Notes: generated from the letters alone by a model not told the origin. DNA of 64,000 bases from Echinarachnius parma (GCA_037951105.1 JBAMJV010001346.1:23501-87500), one strand, 5' to 3'. Shown: positions 42,601-46,751, numbered from the stretch's first letter. Translations and numbers: made by a program.

Positions 42601-43682
42601 TTCACCAAGAGAGTAAGTGACTATAATAGTTAATAACTTCTAGGGATTTAGTACAAGTACGAAGTCAAAATTTGTGTTTATAATTACATGGTGGTGGGGC
42701 CCTTTCAAATCTTATGGAAGCAACATTTTGCTTGGGTTTCATTGTCCTTTAAGAGTCAAACATGTATTTTGATCTGCTTTGTTTTCAATTTTGGCGTATA
42801 TCATTGACTTACAAAATTAATTTAAGAGATCCATTAACTTCGTCAGATTTCCAAACATGATCAATTTACAATTTGATTGTAAGTTTCATCCCAGTTCAGT
42901 TTTGGTATAGAGGGCGCTTCACGAAATAATTTGTTTGTGAGATACAATTTTAATGACGGAATCAACTTTATTTGATCAAAATTGGTTCAGAAACGGTTAA
43001 AATATCAATAAATATATCCGATCAGAATCAATCTTGGGCCCAGATTTATTCGATGATTTTCTAAAAAATGTAAAAATTGCTTACATTTTTTCAAAAATAT
43101 TCTAAAGAGGTTTTGAAATAGTTGTTGATCTCTCTATTCAACCATTATTTAAAAAAAACATCACATGCGTAATTTTGTATGAAAATGGTTTAAACCAATG
43201 CTTTTTTAGAGAGCGCCTTGTTTTGTTTTAATGTGTCTTTTTGAATAATAACAGGCTTATTACTTAGTCGTTTGTAATTTTCTATACCTTTCAAGCATGG
43301 TGGAGTTATAACTATCATATTGAGCAGGTTTTGGCTACTAAAACTCAGCCTTACCAAAACTGTACTACCCCTTAATTGGTCAACATACATTTAAAGTTGT
43401 TTAACTTATGTAAGTTCTTTGCCCAGTTCCTGAGTTGATTGGTGTGATTAATATAATATTATGATGTAAAACATTGTTGTAAAAAACTAAAAATAGAATA
43501 ATCCACAAATTAGCTATATTGCTTTGAAATAGGCACTAAGGCCCCAATTAAATCTCTATATCAATGGGTTGAATTTATCCTTCAGAAATAAATAAAATTG
43601 TATCTTTTCACTGTTGATTTCTTCTTTGCAGTGCCCAGTCCCGGAGCCAGGAACGTACGCGCCATTCTTTGTGAGACCCTAG
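12584..43682 (+). CDS. XDH: Xanthine dehydrogenase/oxidase, C-terminal 799 codons in 17 exons (5' part outside window)
   Basis: XDH oxidises hypoxanthine to xanthine and xanthine to urate in purine breakdown. It is a cytosolic (sometimes peroxisomal) homodimer using molybdopterin, two 2Fe-2S clusters and FAD. Seventeen exons found by homology keep frame across all 16 introns and end in TAG at 43680-43682. They give the linker (from [13 protein letters not shown]) and the full molybdenum domain (about 740 residues, near the usual length). Visible motifs are [14 protein letters not shown] (catalytic Glu, bovine 802), [11 protein letters not shown] (Arg 912, Phe 914), GVSF (Phe 1009), GHGG-type [11 protein letters not shown] and [11 protein letters not shown] (catalytic Glu 1261). 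The 802 Glu argues against aldehyde oxidase. Odd residues are Lys for Arg 880 ([11 protein letters not shown]), Ala for Thr 1010, and loss of Cys 992 and Cys 1324. Introns reach 8.5 kb. Mammalian numbering comes from general knowledge and was not aligned here. Confidence 0.95.
12677..13435 (+). other. XDH intron, no recognisable element
   Basis: This is 759 bp of AT-rich intron. I see no gene, ghost exon or clear inverted terminal repeat in it. Confidence 0.6.
13436..13605 (+). CDS. XDH: XDH exon 2 of window
   Basis: 170 bp starting in phase 0 after AATAG and ending after two bases of a codon at donor GTAAGTG. It encodes [20 protein letters not shown] and on to RAHAKI, the start of the molybdenum domain (VGRP and GEAIYLDD boxes). 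Confidence 0.95.
13708..14252. mobile_element. 545-bp foldback MITE, TA target
   Basis: The ends are CAGAGTGTCCCAGAAAGGTT and its complement, flanked by TA (13706-13707 and 14253-14254), which is Tc1/mariner-like. The arms match almost to the centre: GACATTGCCTCAGAAAAAT near 14125 is the inverse of 13873-13890. It lies in the XDH intron just 26 bp before the next exon. Confidence 0.85.
14279..14405 (+). CDS. XDH: XDH exon 3 of window
   Basis: 127 bp between acceptor AATTCTAG and donor GTAGGA, completing the split Ile codon of the previous exon. It encodes [18 protein letters not shown] then ANDIPGSN to LLATDE, matching the VPG and DVPGSN region of XDH. Confidence 0.95.
14840..15230. repeat. 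Direct repeat split by a dispersed AT-rich repeat, XDH intron
   Basis: The stretch from TTCGACATTATTAAAACATG to GACGAGCAGCCTATA (about 14849-14963) recurs at about 15122-15224. The sequence between (AACATTCATGAATAAATATA to TAGCCTAA) is also found at about 18690-18830, so a dispersed repeat probably sits between two copies of a local duplication. Confidence 0.7.
15312..15431 (+). CDS. XDH: XDH exon 4 of window
   Basis: 120 bp, phase 0 at both ends. The acceptor is GGTAAAG, with a purine-rich, weak pyrimidine tract, and the donor is GTAAGC. It encodes [16 protein letters not shown] to LEAIITIE, matching the GHIIGAVVA and ITYEELPAIITIE region. The weak acceptor is unusual, but the frame and homology are clear. 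Confidence 0.92.
15697..15810 (+). pseudogene. Ghost copy 1 of XDH exon 5 (5' part)
   Basis: After GTCAG the sequence GATACTATAGCTAAGCAG follows the start of exon 5 and continues to TCAGATCATGTCCTTGG with many substitutions. It keeps an AG acceptor-like end but has no donor after it. It is the most diverged of five copies and so possibly the oldest. Confidence 0.75.
15883..15985 (+). pseudogene. Ghost copy 2 of XDH exon 5
   Basis: After TTGATTAAG, GATGCTATAGCCAAGCAG is exact to exon 5. A deletion then removes part of the EEALERSD segment, and a TGA follows the AAATGC tail. It lies 186 bp after copy 1. The tail AATGCTGAAAAGCATAAACA is shared with copies 4 and 5 but not with the real exon. Confidence 0.85.
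16040..16500. repeat. Dispersed repeat with GTCCGTCCGTAC / TTGGTACATG phrases, copy 1
   Basis: It contains GTCCGTCCGTACTTACGTAC, ATCTCAAGAA and TTGGTACATGTATG phrases and ends in CATTTCGACTGCGCAGTCGA-like sequence. The same phrases occur at 19200-20045 and in 28918-29286 plus 35334-35475. It is inserted between ghost copies 2 and 3 of exon 5. No ORF is present and the class is unknown. Confidence 0.7.
16531..16630 (+). pseudogene. Ghost copy 3 of XDH exon 5
   Basis: After GATTAAG, AATACTATAGACAAGCAGTC matches exon 5 and the frame stays open to [15 protein letters not shown] deletion and the TAA at the end of GGGGAGATAA then close it. Confidence 0.85.
16678..16805 (+). pseudogene. Ghost copy 4 of XDH exon 5
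   Basis: After TTTTTTAG, GATGCTATAGCCAAGCAGTC is identical to exon 5, including an intact acceptor. The frame stops at GTGACCAAATAG. It runs to GAAGGGGAGATGAATGCTGA, then leaves the exon pattern. It begins 147 bp after copy 3. Confidence 0.88.
16820..18093. mobile_element. Long-TIR, TA-target element, copy B (1.27 kb)
   Basis: Ends AACCCCTCACAAAAAAGTTC and complement, flanked by TA on both sides (TATA at 16816-16819 and 18094-18097). The arms fold back through a shared CCGAATATGGGGCAAAGTC-type block. It is inserted between ghosts 4 and 5 of exon 5, which dates it after that duplication. No transposase. Confidence 0.82.
18149..18275 (+). pseudogene. Ghost copy 5 of XDH exon 5
   Basis: After TTGATTTAG, GATGCTATCGCCAAGCAG matches exon 5. 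The frame ends at GGGGACGGTTAG. The copy lies 187 bp before the real exon, and without MITE copy B it would lie about 195 bp after ghost 4. Confidence 0.88.
18336..18557 (+). CDS. XDH: XDH exon 5 of window
   Basis: 222 bp, phase 0, acceptor GATTCAG, donor GTATGT. It encodes [20 protein letters not shown], then [12 protein letters not shown] and ELFSSTQH. The Gln of STQ corresponds to bovine Gln 767 near the molybdenum. The family's GGQEHFYLE reads GGQDHFYLE here. Five degenerate copies of its first 100 bp or so precede it. Confidence 0.95.
18660..18850. repeat. AT-rich dispersed repeat, second copy
   Basis: AACATTCATGAATAAATATA to TAGCCTAAAAATTTGATTA matches about 14988-15120 closely. Confidence 0.75.
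19200..20045. repeat. Dispersed GTCATAGGTCAAAGGTC / TTGGTACATG repeat, copy 2
   Basis: It repeats the TTTGGGGTCAT, GGTCAAAGGTCACAGGGCTC and TTGGTACAT phrases two to three times and ends CATTTCGACTGTGCGCAGTC like copy 1. It also holds a partial AGGGA-family MITE end (about 19322-19443, ending in GATCCCTTTAA) and a C run at about 19868-19885. Confidence 0.65.
20244..20325 (+). pseudogene. Ghost copy of XDH exon 6 (5' part)
   Basis: After TAG, AAAATCACCTCCATTGTTCT matches the start of exon 6 (AAAATGACCTCCATTGTTCT), then CAGTGTGCTGATAAATTGTG keeps the pattern with substitutions and a lost frame. It lies 160 bp upstream of the true exon. Confidence 0.82.
20404..20537 (+). CDS. XDH: XDH exon 6 of window (GGFGGKE catalytic box)
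   Basis: 134 bp, acceptor TTTTGCAG, donor GTAAGT after two bases of a Lys codon. It encodes [20 protein letters not shown] then [13 protein letters not shown]. The Phe and Glu of GGFGGKE are bovine Phe 798 and Glu 802, the latter holding the purine in the active site. Its presence separates XDH from aldehyde oxidases, which have a hydrophobic or small residue there. Confidence 0.96.
20881..21048. mobile_element. 168-bp palindromic MITE
   Basis: The ends are GACCGCTTCTGTAATGTATG and its complement, with TA on both sides (20879-20880 and 21049-21050). The arms match through GCTAATAATATGCGCATGA and AAGCTTAACA. It lies in XDH intron 6. Confidence 0.85.
21345..23550 (-). pseudogene. Ty3/gypsy-type pol remnant in XDH intron 6
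   Basis: On the minus strand, RT pieces come first (about 23550-23100, with [12 protein letters not shown]). The catalytic box reads IADYIYV, so the second Asp is lost. Next is the RT-RNase H connection at 22724-22969 ([20 protein letters not shown], then [16 protein letters not shown]). A spacer and the H2C2 region of integrase follow at 22067-22451 ([12 protein letters not shown]). The integrase core lies at about 21710-22060 ([19 protein letters not shown]) and its C-terminus at 21459-21686 ([20 protein letters not shown]). Frames change and stops occur repeatedly. No LTRs, gag or protease are visible, so this is a fragment. The antisense orientation to XDH is typical of intronic survivors. 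Confidence 0.85.
23553..23803. mobile_element. 251-bp MITE-like inverted repeat
   Basis: GTGACCCGCTATAGCAAAAC at the left is matched by the complement of GTTTTGTTATAGCCGGTCAC at the right, with ACCGACAAGTACCGGG-type inner arms. It abuts the end of the gypsy fragment. No clear target duplication. Confidence 0.65.
24029..24203 (+). CDS. XDH: XDH exon 7 of window
   Basis: 175 bp, acceptor TTGTGCAG, donor GTAAGT. Its first base completes a Lys codon. It encodes [20 protein letters not shown] then [16 protein letters not shown], matching the [11 protein letters not shown] and GGRHPFLARYKVGF region. Confidence 0.96.
24408..25717. mobile_element. Long-TIR, TA-target element, copy C (1.31 kb)
   Basis: Ends AACCCCTCACAAAAAGTTCC and complement, flanked by TA. 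The arms fold back over about 600 bp (CATCCGAATATGGGGCAAAG at 24586 and its complement near 25530). The centre repeats the GAGAATAAGTG and CACAAACGTTATTGCACC blocks seen in copy B, so B and C form one subfamily. A G run at about 25596-25612 lies in the right arm. Confidence 0.83.
25855..25960 (+). pseudogene. Ghost copy 1 of XDH exon 8
   Basis: After TTTTCAG, GTGATGAAGTGTGCAGTA and ATTGACAATGTGTATCGCTC follow exon 8 with deletions. It then drifts at TAAAACTAGTATCCTATC. An acceptor is kept but no usable frame. Confidence 0.8.
26027..26125 (+). pseudogene. Ghost copy 2 of XDH exon 8
   Basis: After AATTCAG, ATAATGGAATGGACTGTATC, ACATTGACAATGTGTATC and GTCACTTGTGCAAGACCAAT track exon 8. The tail ATCTTATCTA differs from the exon. 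The upstream intron block TTTACTATTTAATTCTTCT is also duplicated. Confidence 0.85.
26221..26312 (+). pseudogene. Ghost copy 3 of XDH exon 8
   Basis: After GTATTTCAG, GTGGTCGATGGAAAAGGGCT and AGGTCACTTGTGCAAGACCA match exon 8 with small indels that break the frame. It begins 220 bp before the true exon and carries the same duplicated intron block. Confidence 0.85.
26441..26632 (+). CDS. XDH: XDH exon 8 of window (NTAFRGFGG box; Lys at the Arg 880 position)
   Basis: 192 bp, phase 0, acceptor CTTTCAG, donor GTATAA. It encodes [16 protein letters not shown] then [17 protein letters not shown]. Arg 912 and Phe 914 are present. The position of bovine Arg 880 (in MERALFH) is Lys, codon AAG at 26450-26452. 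Three ghosts of its first 95 bp or so precede it. Confidence 0.96.
26813..26981. repeat. Hairpin repeat with GAAGCGAAGCTGAGG loop
   Basis: GCAAATAATTACC to GCAATCTGGAT pairs with the complement of ATTCAGATTGCCGAGG to GATTATTTGC. The loop CTTTCCGAAGCGAAGCTGAG resembles the loop of the hairpin modules in the 1-8870 foldback cluster (TACCCGAAGCGTAGCTGAGG). It lies in XDH intron 8. The rest of the intron to 27820 shows CG-rich and AT-rich parts without a recognised element. Confidence 0.75.
27821..27966 (+). CDS. XDH: XDH exon 9 of window
   Basis: 146 bp, acceptor AACCCCAG, donor GTAAGC after two bases of a codon. It encodes [20 protein letters not shown] then [20 protein letters not shown], matching the YKEGDLTHFNQ and LPRCWEEC region. 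Confidence 0.96.
27970..28275. repeat. Dispersed repeat with ACTTGCCC / GGGCAAG motifs
   Basis: CACTTGCCCGAATGCCCAGG, TTGGTTGCCAGATAGGGCA and AATTCCTTATGTATAAATC recur in the middle of the hAT-like element at about 39690-39900, in the same order. Confidence 0.65.
28343..28696. mobile_element. TTAA-target MITE (AGGGA-CTTAGTAAC family), copy 1
   Basis: Left AAGGACTTAGTAACATTGTC, right complement of ATTACTAGATCCCT, with TTAA at 28339-28342 and 28697-28700. The core CCCTTTCGTTAAAAAGATAT is shared with copies at 35582, 48328, 49230 and 63726. It ends 53 bp before XDH exon 10. Confidence 0.82.
28750..28831 (+). CDS. XDH: XDH exon 10 of window
   Basis: 82 bp, acceptor TGTATTTAG, donor GTATGCC. It encodes [18 protein letters not shown] then [10 protein letters not shown]. 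Phe 1009 is kept, Thr 1010 is Ala, and Cys 992 (in NCWKKRG) is Arg. Confidence 0.95.
28918..29286. repeat. Dispersed TTGGTACATG repeat, copy 3, left part
   Basis: It starts near TTATGCCCCCGCAACGAAG and runs with CCCGTCCGTACGTACGTC, ATCTCAAGAACCGG and AGGTCACAGG phrases up to GACGT. It continues at 35334 as ATTGTCACCAAATTTGGTAC, so one copy has been split by the 6-kb element. Confidence 0.8.
29300..30010. repeat. ACGTC-rich left array, about 249-bp units
   Basis: The phrase CACGTCGTGTACGTCGTCT recurs at about 29334, 29584 and 29834, and AAGATTTTGCACCC recurs at matching spacing. The array therefore has about 2.8 tandem units of near 249 bp, each made of smaller inverted GACGTC blocks. Perfect TGACGTCA octamers lie at 29980-29987 and 29991-29998. 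Confidence 0.85.
30011..31398. other. AT-rich centre of the ACGTC element
   Basis: I see no ORF or gene. Loosely repeated phrases occur, such as GTTATTTCCACT, TATAATCGATCATGAAT and AATTTAGCAATATTACCACC in two or three copies, so this part is also internally repetitive. Confidence 0.5.
31403..31936. mobile_element. TTAA-target MITE (AGGGGTAG family), copy 2
   Basis: Ends AGGGGTAGTTTAGTTTTGGT and complement, with TTAA at 31399-31402 and 31937-31940. The central GGGCCCCAAATAATTA block is shared with copy 5 at 49995. Nested in the ACGTC element. Confidence 0.87.
32501..33056. mobile_element. TTAA-target MITE (AGGGCAATGAAA family)
   Basis: Ends AGGGCAATGAAACCCAAGCA and complement of TGGATTTCATTGTCCT, with TTAA at 32497-32500 and 33057-33060. 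The arms carry GGCAACGCACTCT and its inverse AGAGTGCGTTGCC. A lone end of this family (TTGGGTTTCATTGTCCTTTA) is seen near 42734-42752 in XDH intron 16. Confidence 0.83.
33060..35330. repeat. ACGTC/TACGAC-rich right array
   Basis: This is about 2.3 kb of degenerate units following one plan: GTCTTTGAAAGACGTCATAA, then TGACGTCGTAAT, then GGTCGTCCATACGAC, then AAAAATgatGGCAAAAA. The spacing is about 80-110 bp with drift. Both strands are rich in GACGTC palindromes. The short frames on it are repeat artefacts. Confidence 0.85.
35334..35475. repeat. Dispersed TTGGTACATG repeat, copy 3, right part
   Basis: GTATTGTCACCAAATTTGGT and AGGTCAAAGGTCAAATGTCA continue the copy that begins at 28918. It ends near GCGCCATGGCATTTATAC. 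Confidence 0.75.
35493..35540 (+). pseudogene. Ghost copy of XDH exon 10 (3' part with donor)
   Basis: GATCCCAACCAAGTCTGTAGTCTCCTTTACC... matches the second half of exon 10 and includes TTCCTCAATCAGGTATGCCA, the exon end with its donor. The 5' part and the acceptor are missing. It is the only clear ghost lying downstream of its exon, now 6.7 kb away because of the 6-kb insertion. Confidence 0.82.
35582..35887. mobile_element. TTAA-target MITE (AGGGA family), copy 2
   Basis: Left AGGGACCAAGTTACATTGTC, right complement of GTTACTCGATCCCT, with TTAA at 35578-35581 and 35888-35891. It directly follows the exon 10 ghost, while copy 1 directly precedes the true exon 10. Confidence 0.82.
35921..36931. 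mobile_element. Head-to-tail array of two and a fraction MITE units
   Basis: Units start GAAGAGCTCATTTCCAAAAG at about 35931 and 36351 and GAAGAGCTCGTTTCCAAATG at about 36771. Each ends in the complement-like GGACCTAACCTTTTTT and GAACTCTT. The first two units are about 420 bp and almost identical (GCAGCTCTATCCGGTAAAGC, AACACAGTGTTGTTTCCAGA); the third is internally deleted to about 155 bp. Neighbours share one terminus. Confidence 0.85.
37101..37195 (+). pseudogene. Ghost copy of XDH exon 11 (5' part)
   Basis: TTTGGTATGCATCTTAACC, ATGCACCTGTCGTAAGGC and ATTGAGATGAGCCAGGG align without gaps to exon 11, offset about 203 bp upstream. The acceptor has become ATCG and a TAA and TGA break the frame. 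Confidence 0.8.
37304..37528 (+). CDS. XDH: XDH exon 11 of window, GC donor
   Basis: 225 bp, phase 0, acceptor TCTAATTAG. It encodes [19 protein letters not shown] then [20 protein letters not shown] and on to DLNGKAIE. The next exon continues [12 protein letters not shown] only if the donor is GAG|GCAAGC. No GT lies at a usable position, so the intron is GC-AG. Confidence 0.93.
37529..38274 (+). other. XDH GC-AG intron, no recognised element
   Basis: This is 746 bp of AT-rich sequence. I see no repeat family from elsewhere in the window and no ghost exon. Confidence 0.6.
38275..38349 (+). CDS. XDH: XDH exon 12 of window
   Basis: 75 bp, phase 0, acceptor AATCCGTAG, donor GTAAGT. It encodes [25 protein letters not shown], matching ACQTILKRLEPYK and SWEDW. 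Confidence 0.95.
38390..38800. repeat. TTTGCCCGAATATGACATGG tandem repeat with G-run flank
   Basis: From about 38515 to 38745 some ten units of 20-24 bp of the type TTTGCCCGAATATGACATGG lie in tandem with variation. A G run sits upstream (about 38397-38410) and GGGCTGCAGCCCCCTCAGCCC-like sequence downstream. The frames on both strands are repeat artefacts. It lies in XDH intron 12. Confidence 0.8.
39309..39361 (+). CDS. XDH: XDH exon 13 of window
   Basis: 53 bp, acceptor CTTTGCAG, donor GTGAGT, ending after two bases of a Lys codon. It encodes [17 protein letters not shown], matching TAAYMDTVSLSATGFY. Confidence 0.95.
39481..40609. mobile_element. hAT-like non-autonomous element with 8-bp target duplication
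   Basis: Ends CAGGGTTGGCGCGATTTAAA and complement of AAATCGCGATTTTTTCCCAA-CCCTG. GTTGTATT flanks both sides (39473-39480 and 40610-40617), the 8-bp duplication of hAT elements. Inside are many AAATCATAAAAATCACTCTT-like units (39960-40200 and 40325) and a copy of the ACTTGCCC repeat. No transposase ORF. It lies in XDH intron 13. Confidence 0.9.
40885..40975 (+). pseudogene. Ghost copy of XDH exon 14 (5' part)
   Basis: After TCTACAG, AGCCCCTGACAACAACTATA and GGCGTGGGGATTCATATAC align with exon 14, 179 bp upstream. A TAA lies after TTGTTTCATTAT. The acceptor AG is kept. Confidence 0.85.
41064..41244 (+). CDS. XDH: XDH exon 14 of window
   Basis: 181 bp, acceptor TGTCCATAG, donor GTCAGA. It encodes [20 protein letters not shown], then [20 protein letters not shown] and [14 protein letters not shown], one of the most conserved parts of the molybdenum domain. 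Confidence 0.96.
41439..41540 (+). pseudogene. Ghost copy of XDH exon 15 (5' part)
   Basis: ATTAAAGGTGCCTTTACC and AATGGCTATGAC match exon 15, 198 bp upstream, with the preceding intron block TTGTCAATCATTGTTTG also duplicated. The acceptor has decayed from CCCAG to CCCAA. Confidence 0.85.
41637..41825 (+). CDS. XDH: XDH exon 15 of window
   Basis: 189 bp, phase 0, acceptor GATCCCAG, donor GTTTGT. It encodes [20 protein letters not shown], then [20 protein letters not shown] and TICSSK, matching VEGAFVQGLGLFTLEEL and RGPSTYKIPAFG. Confidence 0.96.
41941..42016 (-). repeat. tRNA-derived SINE head or tRNA pseudogene
   Basis: The minus strand shows an A box (GTGGCTCAATGGTTAGATC) and a B box (GGTCTCGGGTTCGATTCC) at tRNA spacing. 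The acceptor ends do not pair well, so I do not call a functional tRNA. It lies in XDH intron 15. Confidence 0.6.
42260..42385 (+). pseudogene. Ghost copy of XDH exon 16
   Basis: GCTGTTGGTGAGCCGCCTCT and on to GACAGATGAAGGTCTAGGAC are nearly identical to exon 16, 188 bp upstream. The acceptor has become CCG and the frame drifts after GGTCTAGGAC. It is the best preserved ghost, so probably the youngest. Confidence 0.92.
42448..42612 (+). CDS. XDH: XDH exon 16 of window (catalytic Glu 1261)
   Basis: 165 bp, phase 0, acceptor TTGAACAG, donor GTAAGT. It encodes [20 protein letters not shown] then [20 protein letters not shown] and CVDDFTKR. The Glu of VGEPPLFL is the general base in the family. 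Confidence 0.96.
42889..43372. mobile_element. TTAA-target MITE (AGGGGTAG family), copy 3, 5' end decayed
   Basis: AGTTCAGTTTTGGTATAGAG to CCAAAACTGTACTACCCC, followed by TTAA. The left terminal AGGGG is lost. The internal blocks AGAGGGCGCTTC and GGGCCCAGATTTATT match the other copies. Confidence 0.7.
43632..43682 (+). CDS. XDH: XDH last exon with stop
   Basis: 51 bp after acceptor TTTGCAG. It encodes [16 protein letters not shown] and TAG at 43680-43682. The mammalian C-terminal Cys (1324) that takes part in oxidase conversion has no counterpart. Confidence 0.93.
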   Translation, partial: CPVPEPGTYAPFFVRP

Positions 43683-44400
43683 ACTTCAGTAATCTCTTCA
43701 TCTTCTTGACGTCTCATCTTTATAACAAGATATGTTATATTTGTAAAGAATAATCATTATTTATAATTGTATTTTATTACACTATATATCGATCAAAATG
43801 CAGAGTTACATGTATTTATTATATTATGAAATATGGTATTTTCTTAGTAAATTATAACATGTAGAGTATTTTCTTCTAAATTTAAGAAGCAGGGGGCGAT
43901 GTTGATTACTTTAAAAGTTATCAATTATGATATTGATTTTCCACATATTTTGATATTATGAATTTCAATGCGCATGTCCATTATAAATGTAGTTGTAATT
44001 TGCACATGTACATGCCAAGTTAAAATGGCATTCTAATCATAATCATGTTTGAGTAAAACAAAATATGTGTTTGTGAAGCAGGTACAATGTACCTAGTTAC
44101 CAATTGTTATGTGTGTCATTGAAAGCCAGATTAGTTTTTGCTTACGTTATGAATGCTCAAAATGTTTACCTTATTTTTTGTTAAACCTTTTGATTACTGG
44201 ACCCAAGATATACTGGGGTGGTGTAATAATGGAAGGTAACATTTTAATCAATATATTTATGTAGAATTTTATTTATAATTACTTAGTAAATGTTACTCAG
44301 TTATTTTGCGGGAGGCTCCCTGAAAATTGACAGGAGGTGTATTCTGAAAACTATTTAAAGTTAAAATTATTGTATCTACGTCAATAAACTATTTTTTAAC
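43683..44400 (+). other. XDH 3' UTR with a possible AATAAA signal
   Basis: The AT-rich sequence following the stop has no ORF. AATAAA at 44383-44388, followed by T-rich sequence, is the best poly(A) signal before the next MITE, but an earlier non-canonical site is possible. Confidence 0.5.
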
Positions 44401-44493
44401 AAATCAGTATATTCATTAGGTACAGTGTCAGCTAGAATACAGATTAGCCTAACATATTATAGTGACGTATAGATACAATACATTTTAGCTTAA

Positions 44494-45039
44494 AGGGATA
44501 GTTGAGTTCTGGTAAGGAGAGTACAGTTTTGGTGAAACTGAATTTTAGTAACCAAAACCTGCATCATTACATTACAAACTAATAGTTATAACTAGAAAGG
44601 AACACAAAATTACAAATGACGTAGTAAAGATCATGCTATCATTAAAAAAGAGCCGTTAAAACATAAGAGGGCGCTCTCTAAACACTCATCGGTTTCAACC
44701 ATTTTGAATAAAATATTGTGCATGTGATGTTTTGTTGAAATAGTGATTAGATAGAGAAATAACCAACAACTATTTAAATACCTATTTTGTAATTTTTTGA
44801 AAAAAGGAAGCATTTTTTTGAACTTTTAACGGCTGGTTCAAAATTCTCTAATAAACCTGGGGCCCCAGCTTTATTACAAATTGTTATATTTATGGATATT
44901 TCAGCCGTCTCTGAATCAAACAAAGATGATTTTAGTAGTTATATATTATGCTCTTTCAAATTTTACACTCAGTTTTTCATTACCTCACAACAACAAAAAA
45001 GTAGTCTAGCGCCCTCTCTACCAAAACTCAACTATCCCT
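44494..45039. mobile_element. TTAA-target MITE (AGGGATAG family), copy 4
   Basis: Ends AGGGATAGTTGAGTTCTGGT and complement of AAAACTCAACTATCCCT, with perfect TTAA on both sides (44490-44493 and 45040-45043). It is nearly the reverse complement of copy 1 at 9152. Confidence 0.88.
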
Positions 45040-45264
45040 TTAAATCGTTTTTGAAATATATACACCCTAAGATCTTTCTGCTAATCCGCACCCTGACAAA
45101 CAAAATTGCAAATCTCCTTGACTAGGCAAACGTGTTTTCCATTTCGGTGCATTATTTGTATGACTGTTTCACTGATTGCTGTTGAAATTTCCTTGAATCA
45201 GACATGTCATTGATGGTATTCTGCAAAGTATGTTTTTGTATTTTATTATGAGCGCCGTCATAGT

Positions 45265-45340
45265 GTTTTATATAGCTCAGTCGGTAAGAGCACCGGTCTA
45301 GCAATCCGGAGGTCTCGGGTTCGAATCCCGTTGGAATCCC
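45265..45340 (+). repeat. tRNA-like sequence, probable SINE head
   Basis: TAGCTCAGTCGGTAAGAGC (A box) and GGTCTCGGGTTCGAATCCCG (B box) with an AGC anticodon-like loop resemble tRNA-Ala. The 5' acceptor strand (TTTTATA) does not pair with the 3' side (GGAATCCC), so it is unlikely to be a working tRNA. Confidence 0.55.
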
Positions 45341-45566
45341 ATTTTTCTTTGCTCTCTTTAAATAACATTATTTTATTATAATTATGCTAAAATAGGTGAC
45401 TGTCTTTCCTAGATTTATTTCTAGTTTCATCTTTAATATAGTGTTTTATTTTATTTTTACATTGGAACATTGTCACTATATATCAATTTTGTGATGTATT
45501 GCGTAAGTATAAATATAATTATGAAATTGTTATAAAATTATTATATGTAAAAATTAAAAAAATAAA

Positions 45567-45656
45567 ACGAAGAAGAAGAAGAAGAAGAAGAAGAAGAAGA
45601 AGAAGAAGAAGAAGAAGAAGAAGAAGAAGAAGAAGAAGAAGAAGAAGAAGAAGAAG

Positions 45657-45688
<32 letters not shown>

Positions 45689-45858
45689 GTAGTTGAAGAA
45701 GAAGAAGAAGAAGAAGAAGAAGAAGAAGAAGAAGAAGAAGAAGAAGAAGAAGAAGAAGAAGAAGAAGAAGAAGAAGAAGAAGAAGAAGAAGAAGGAGAAG
45801 GAGAAGGAGAAGGAGGAGGAGGAGGAGAAGGAAGAGGAGGAGGAGGAAGAGGAGGGGG
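45567..45858. repeat. (GAA)n microsatellite, about 290 bp
   Basis: Near-perfect GAA repeats, interrupted once at TAGTAGTTGAAG (45686-45698) and grading into GGAGAA and GGA units at the right. The long poly-Lys, poly-Arg, poly-Leu and poly-Phe frames over it are artefacts. Confidence 0.97.
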
Positions 45859-45904
45859 GCAAAGAGCGCAGTAGTATACAATATTCCAGATTTTACAGTT
45901 GAGT

Positions 45905-46751
45905 TACACTAGCAGGGGCAAATTACGAAACGGAACGATTATGGTTATTTGTAATTACAAGGCTATAATTGCATGTTGACCTAGTTTCGTCTTGGGTTCC
46001 ATGATGTCAGCATATGTCAGCAGGCCACTTTAGCCTTAATTTGCTGCTCTACACCTAGTAAGTTACACTCTGTAAAATAGTAAGTTGATTGTGTAAAAGT
46101 AAAACTTGTTGCTTGCTTACGCAAATGTTTATAAATGGGAACTTGGAATATATATTTTTGGAACGGGATTATAAAGCATGTGGGCCTGAAATTTGTATAG
46201 GTATAGCCTAGCTAGAATGCTGTTAAGGGGAGTGGAGTTGGTGCACGACATGTACAGATTGCTTTGGAGTGCGAATCGGGTGATTGAGGCAATGTCTTTG
46301 TAAAATGCTTTCAAGTTGTGATATAAATCAAGTCATATATTCATTGTTATTATTCCTATGAAGATTTATCTGTGGGTGTGAACTGGAAACCTGCATAAAG
46401 TGCAAATTTGTATAACATTTCTTATATATTTAAATAACTGCATGACAATTGTTTTAGCGTTGAACGTGAGGGAACTGTATCATGAAATTATGATGTGATT
46501 TTTAATTGTTTGAACTACGTGTTGGCTTACAGTGGTTGATACTAATAATTATGTAAGTTATACATTTGATAAATGTTGCTCCTGGTTATTAACATTCAAT
46601 AATTAACATGTGCATGTACATTTATTTGTATGCATTTTTTGTTTTAATGTATACATGAAAATAGTCATGTTAGGTATTTCAAATAGATTCCCAGTAGGCT
46701 GTTTCAGTTACTATTGGAAGTAAAACTAATATGATGTTTGTCATATGAGCA

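Noticed and set aside
12584..43682. Aldehyde oxidase instead of XDH
   Set aside because: GGGFGGKE keeps the Glu that aldehyde oxidases lack. The Lys at position 880 does not match the aldehyde oxidase pattern either.
45265..45340. Functional tRNA-Ala gene
   Set aside because: A and B boxes and an AGC loop are present, but the acceptor strands do not pair. A SINE head or tRNA relic is more likely. The same applies to 41941, 52647 and 62641.
45499..45902. Long open frames of poly-Lys, poly-Arg, poly-Leu and poly-Phe
   Set aside because: They are translations of a GAA microsatellite in different frames. There is no unique sequence to support a gene.
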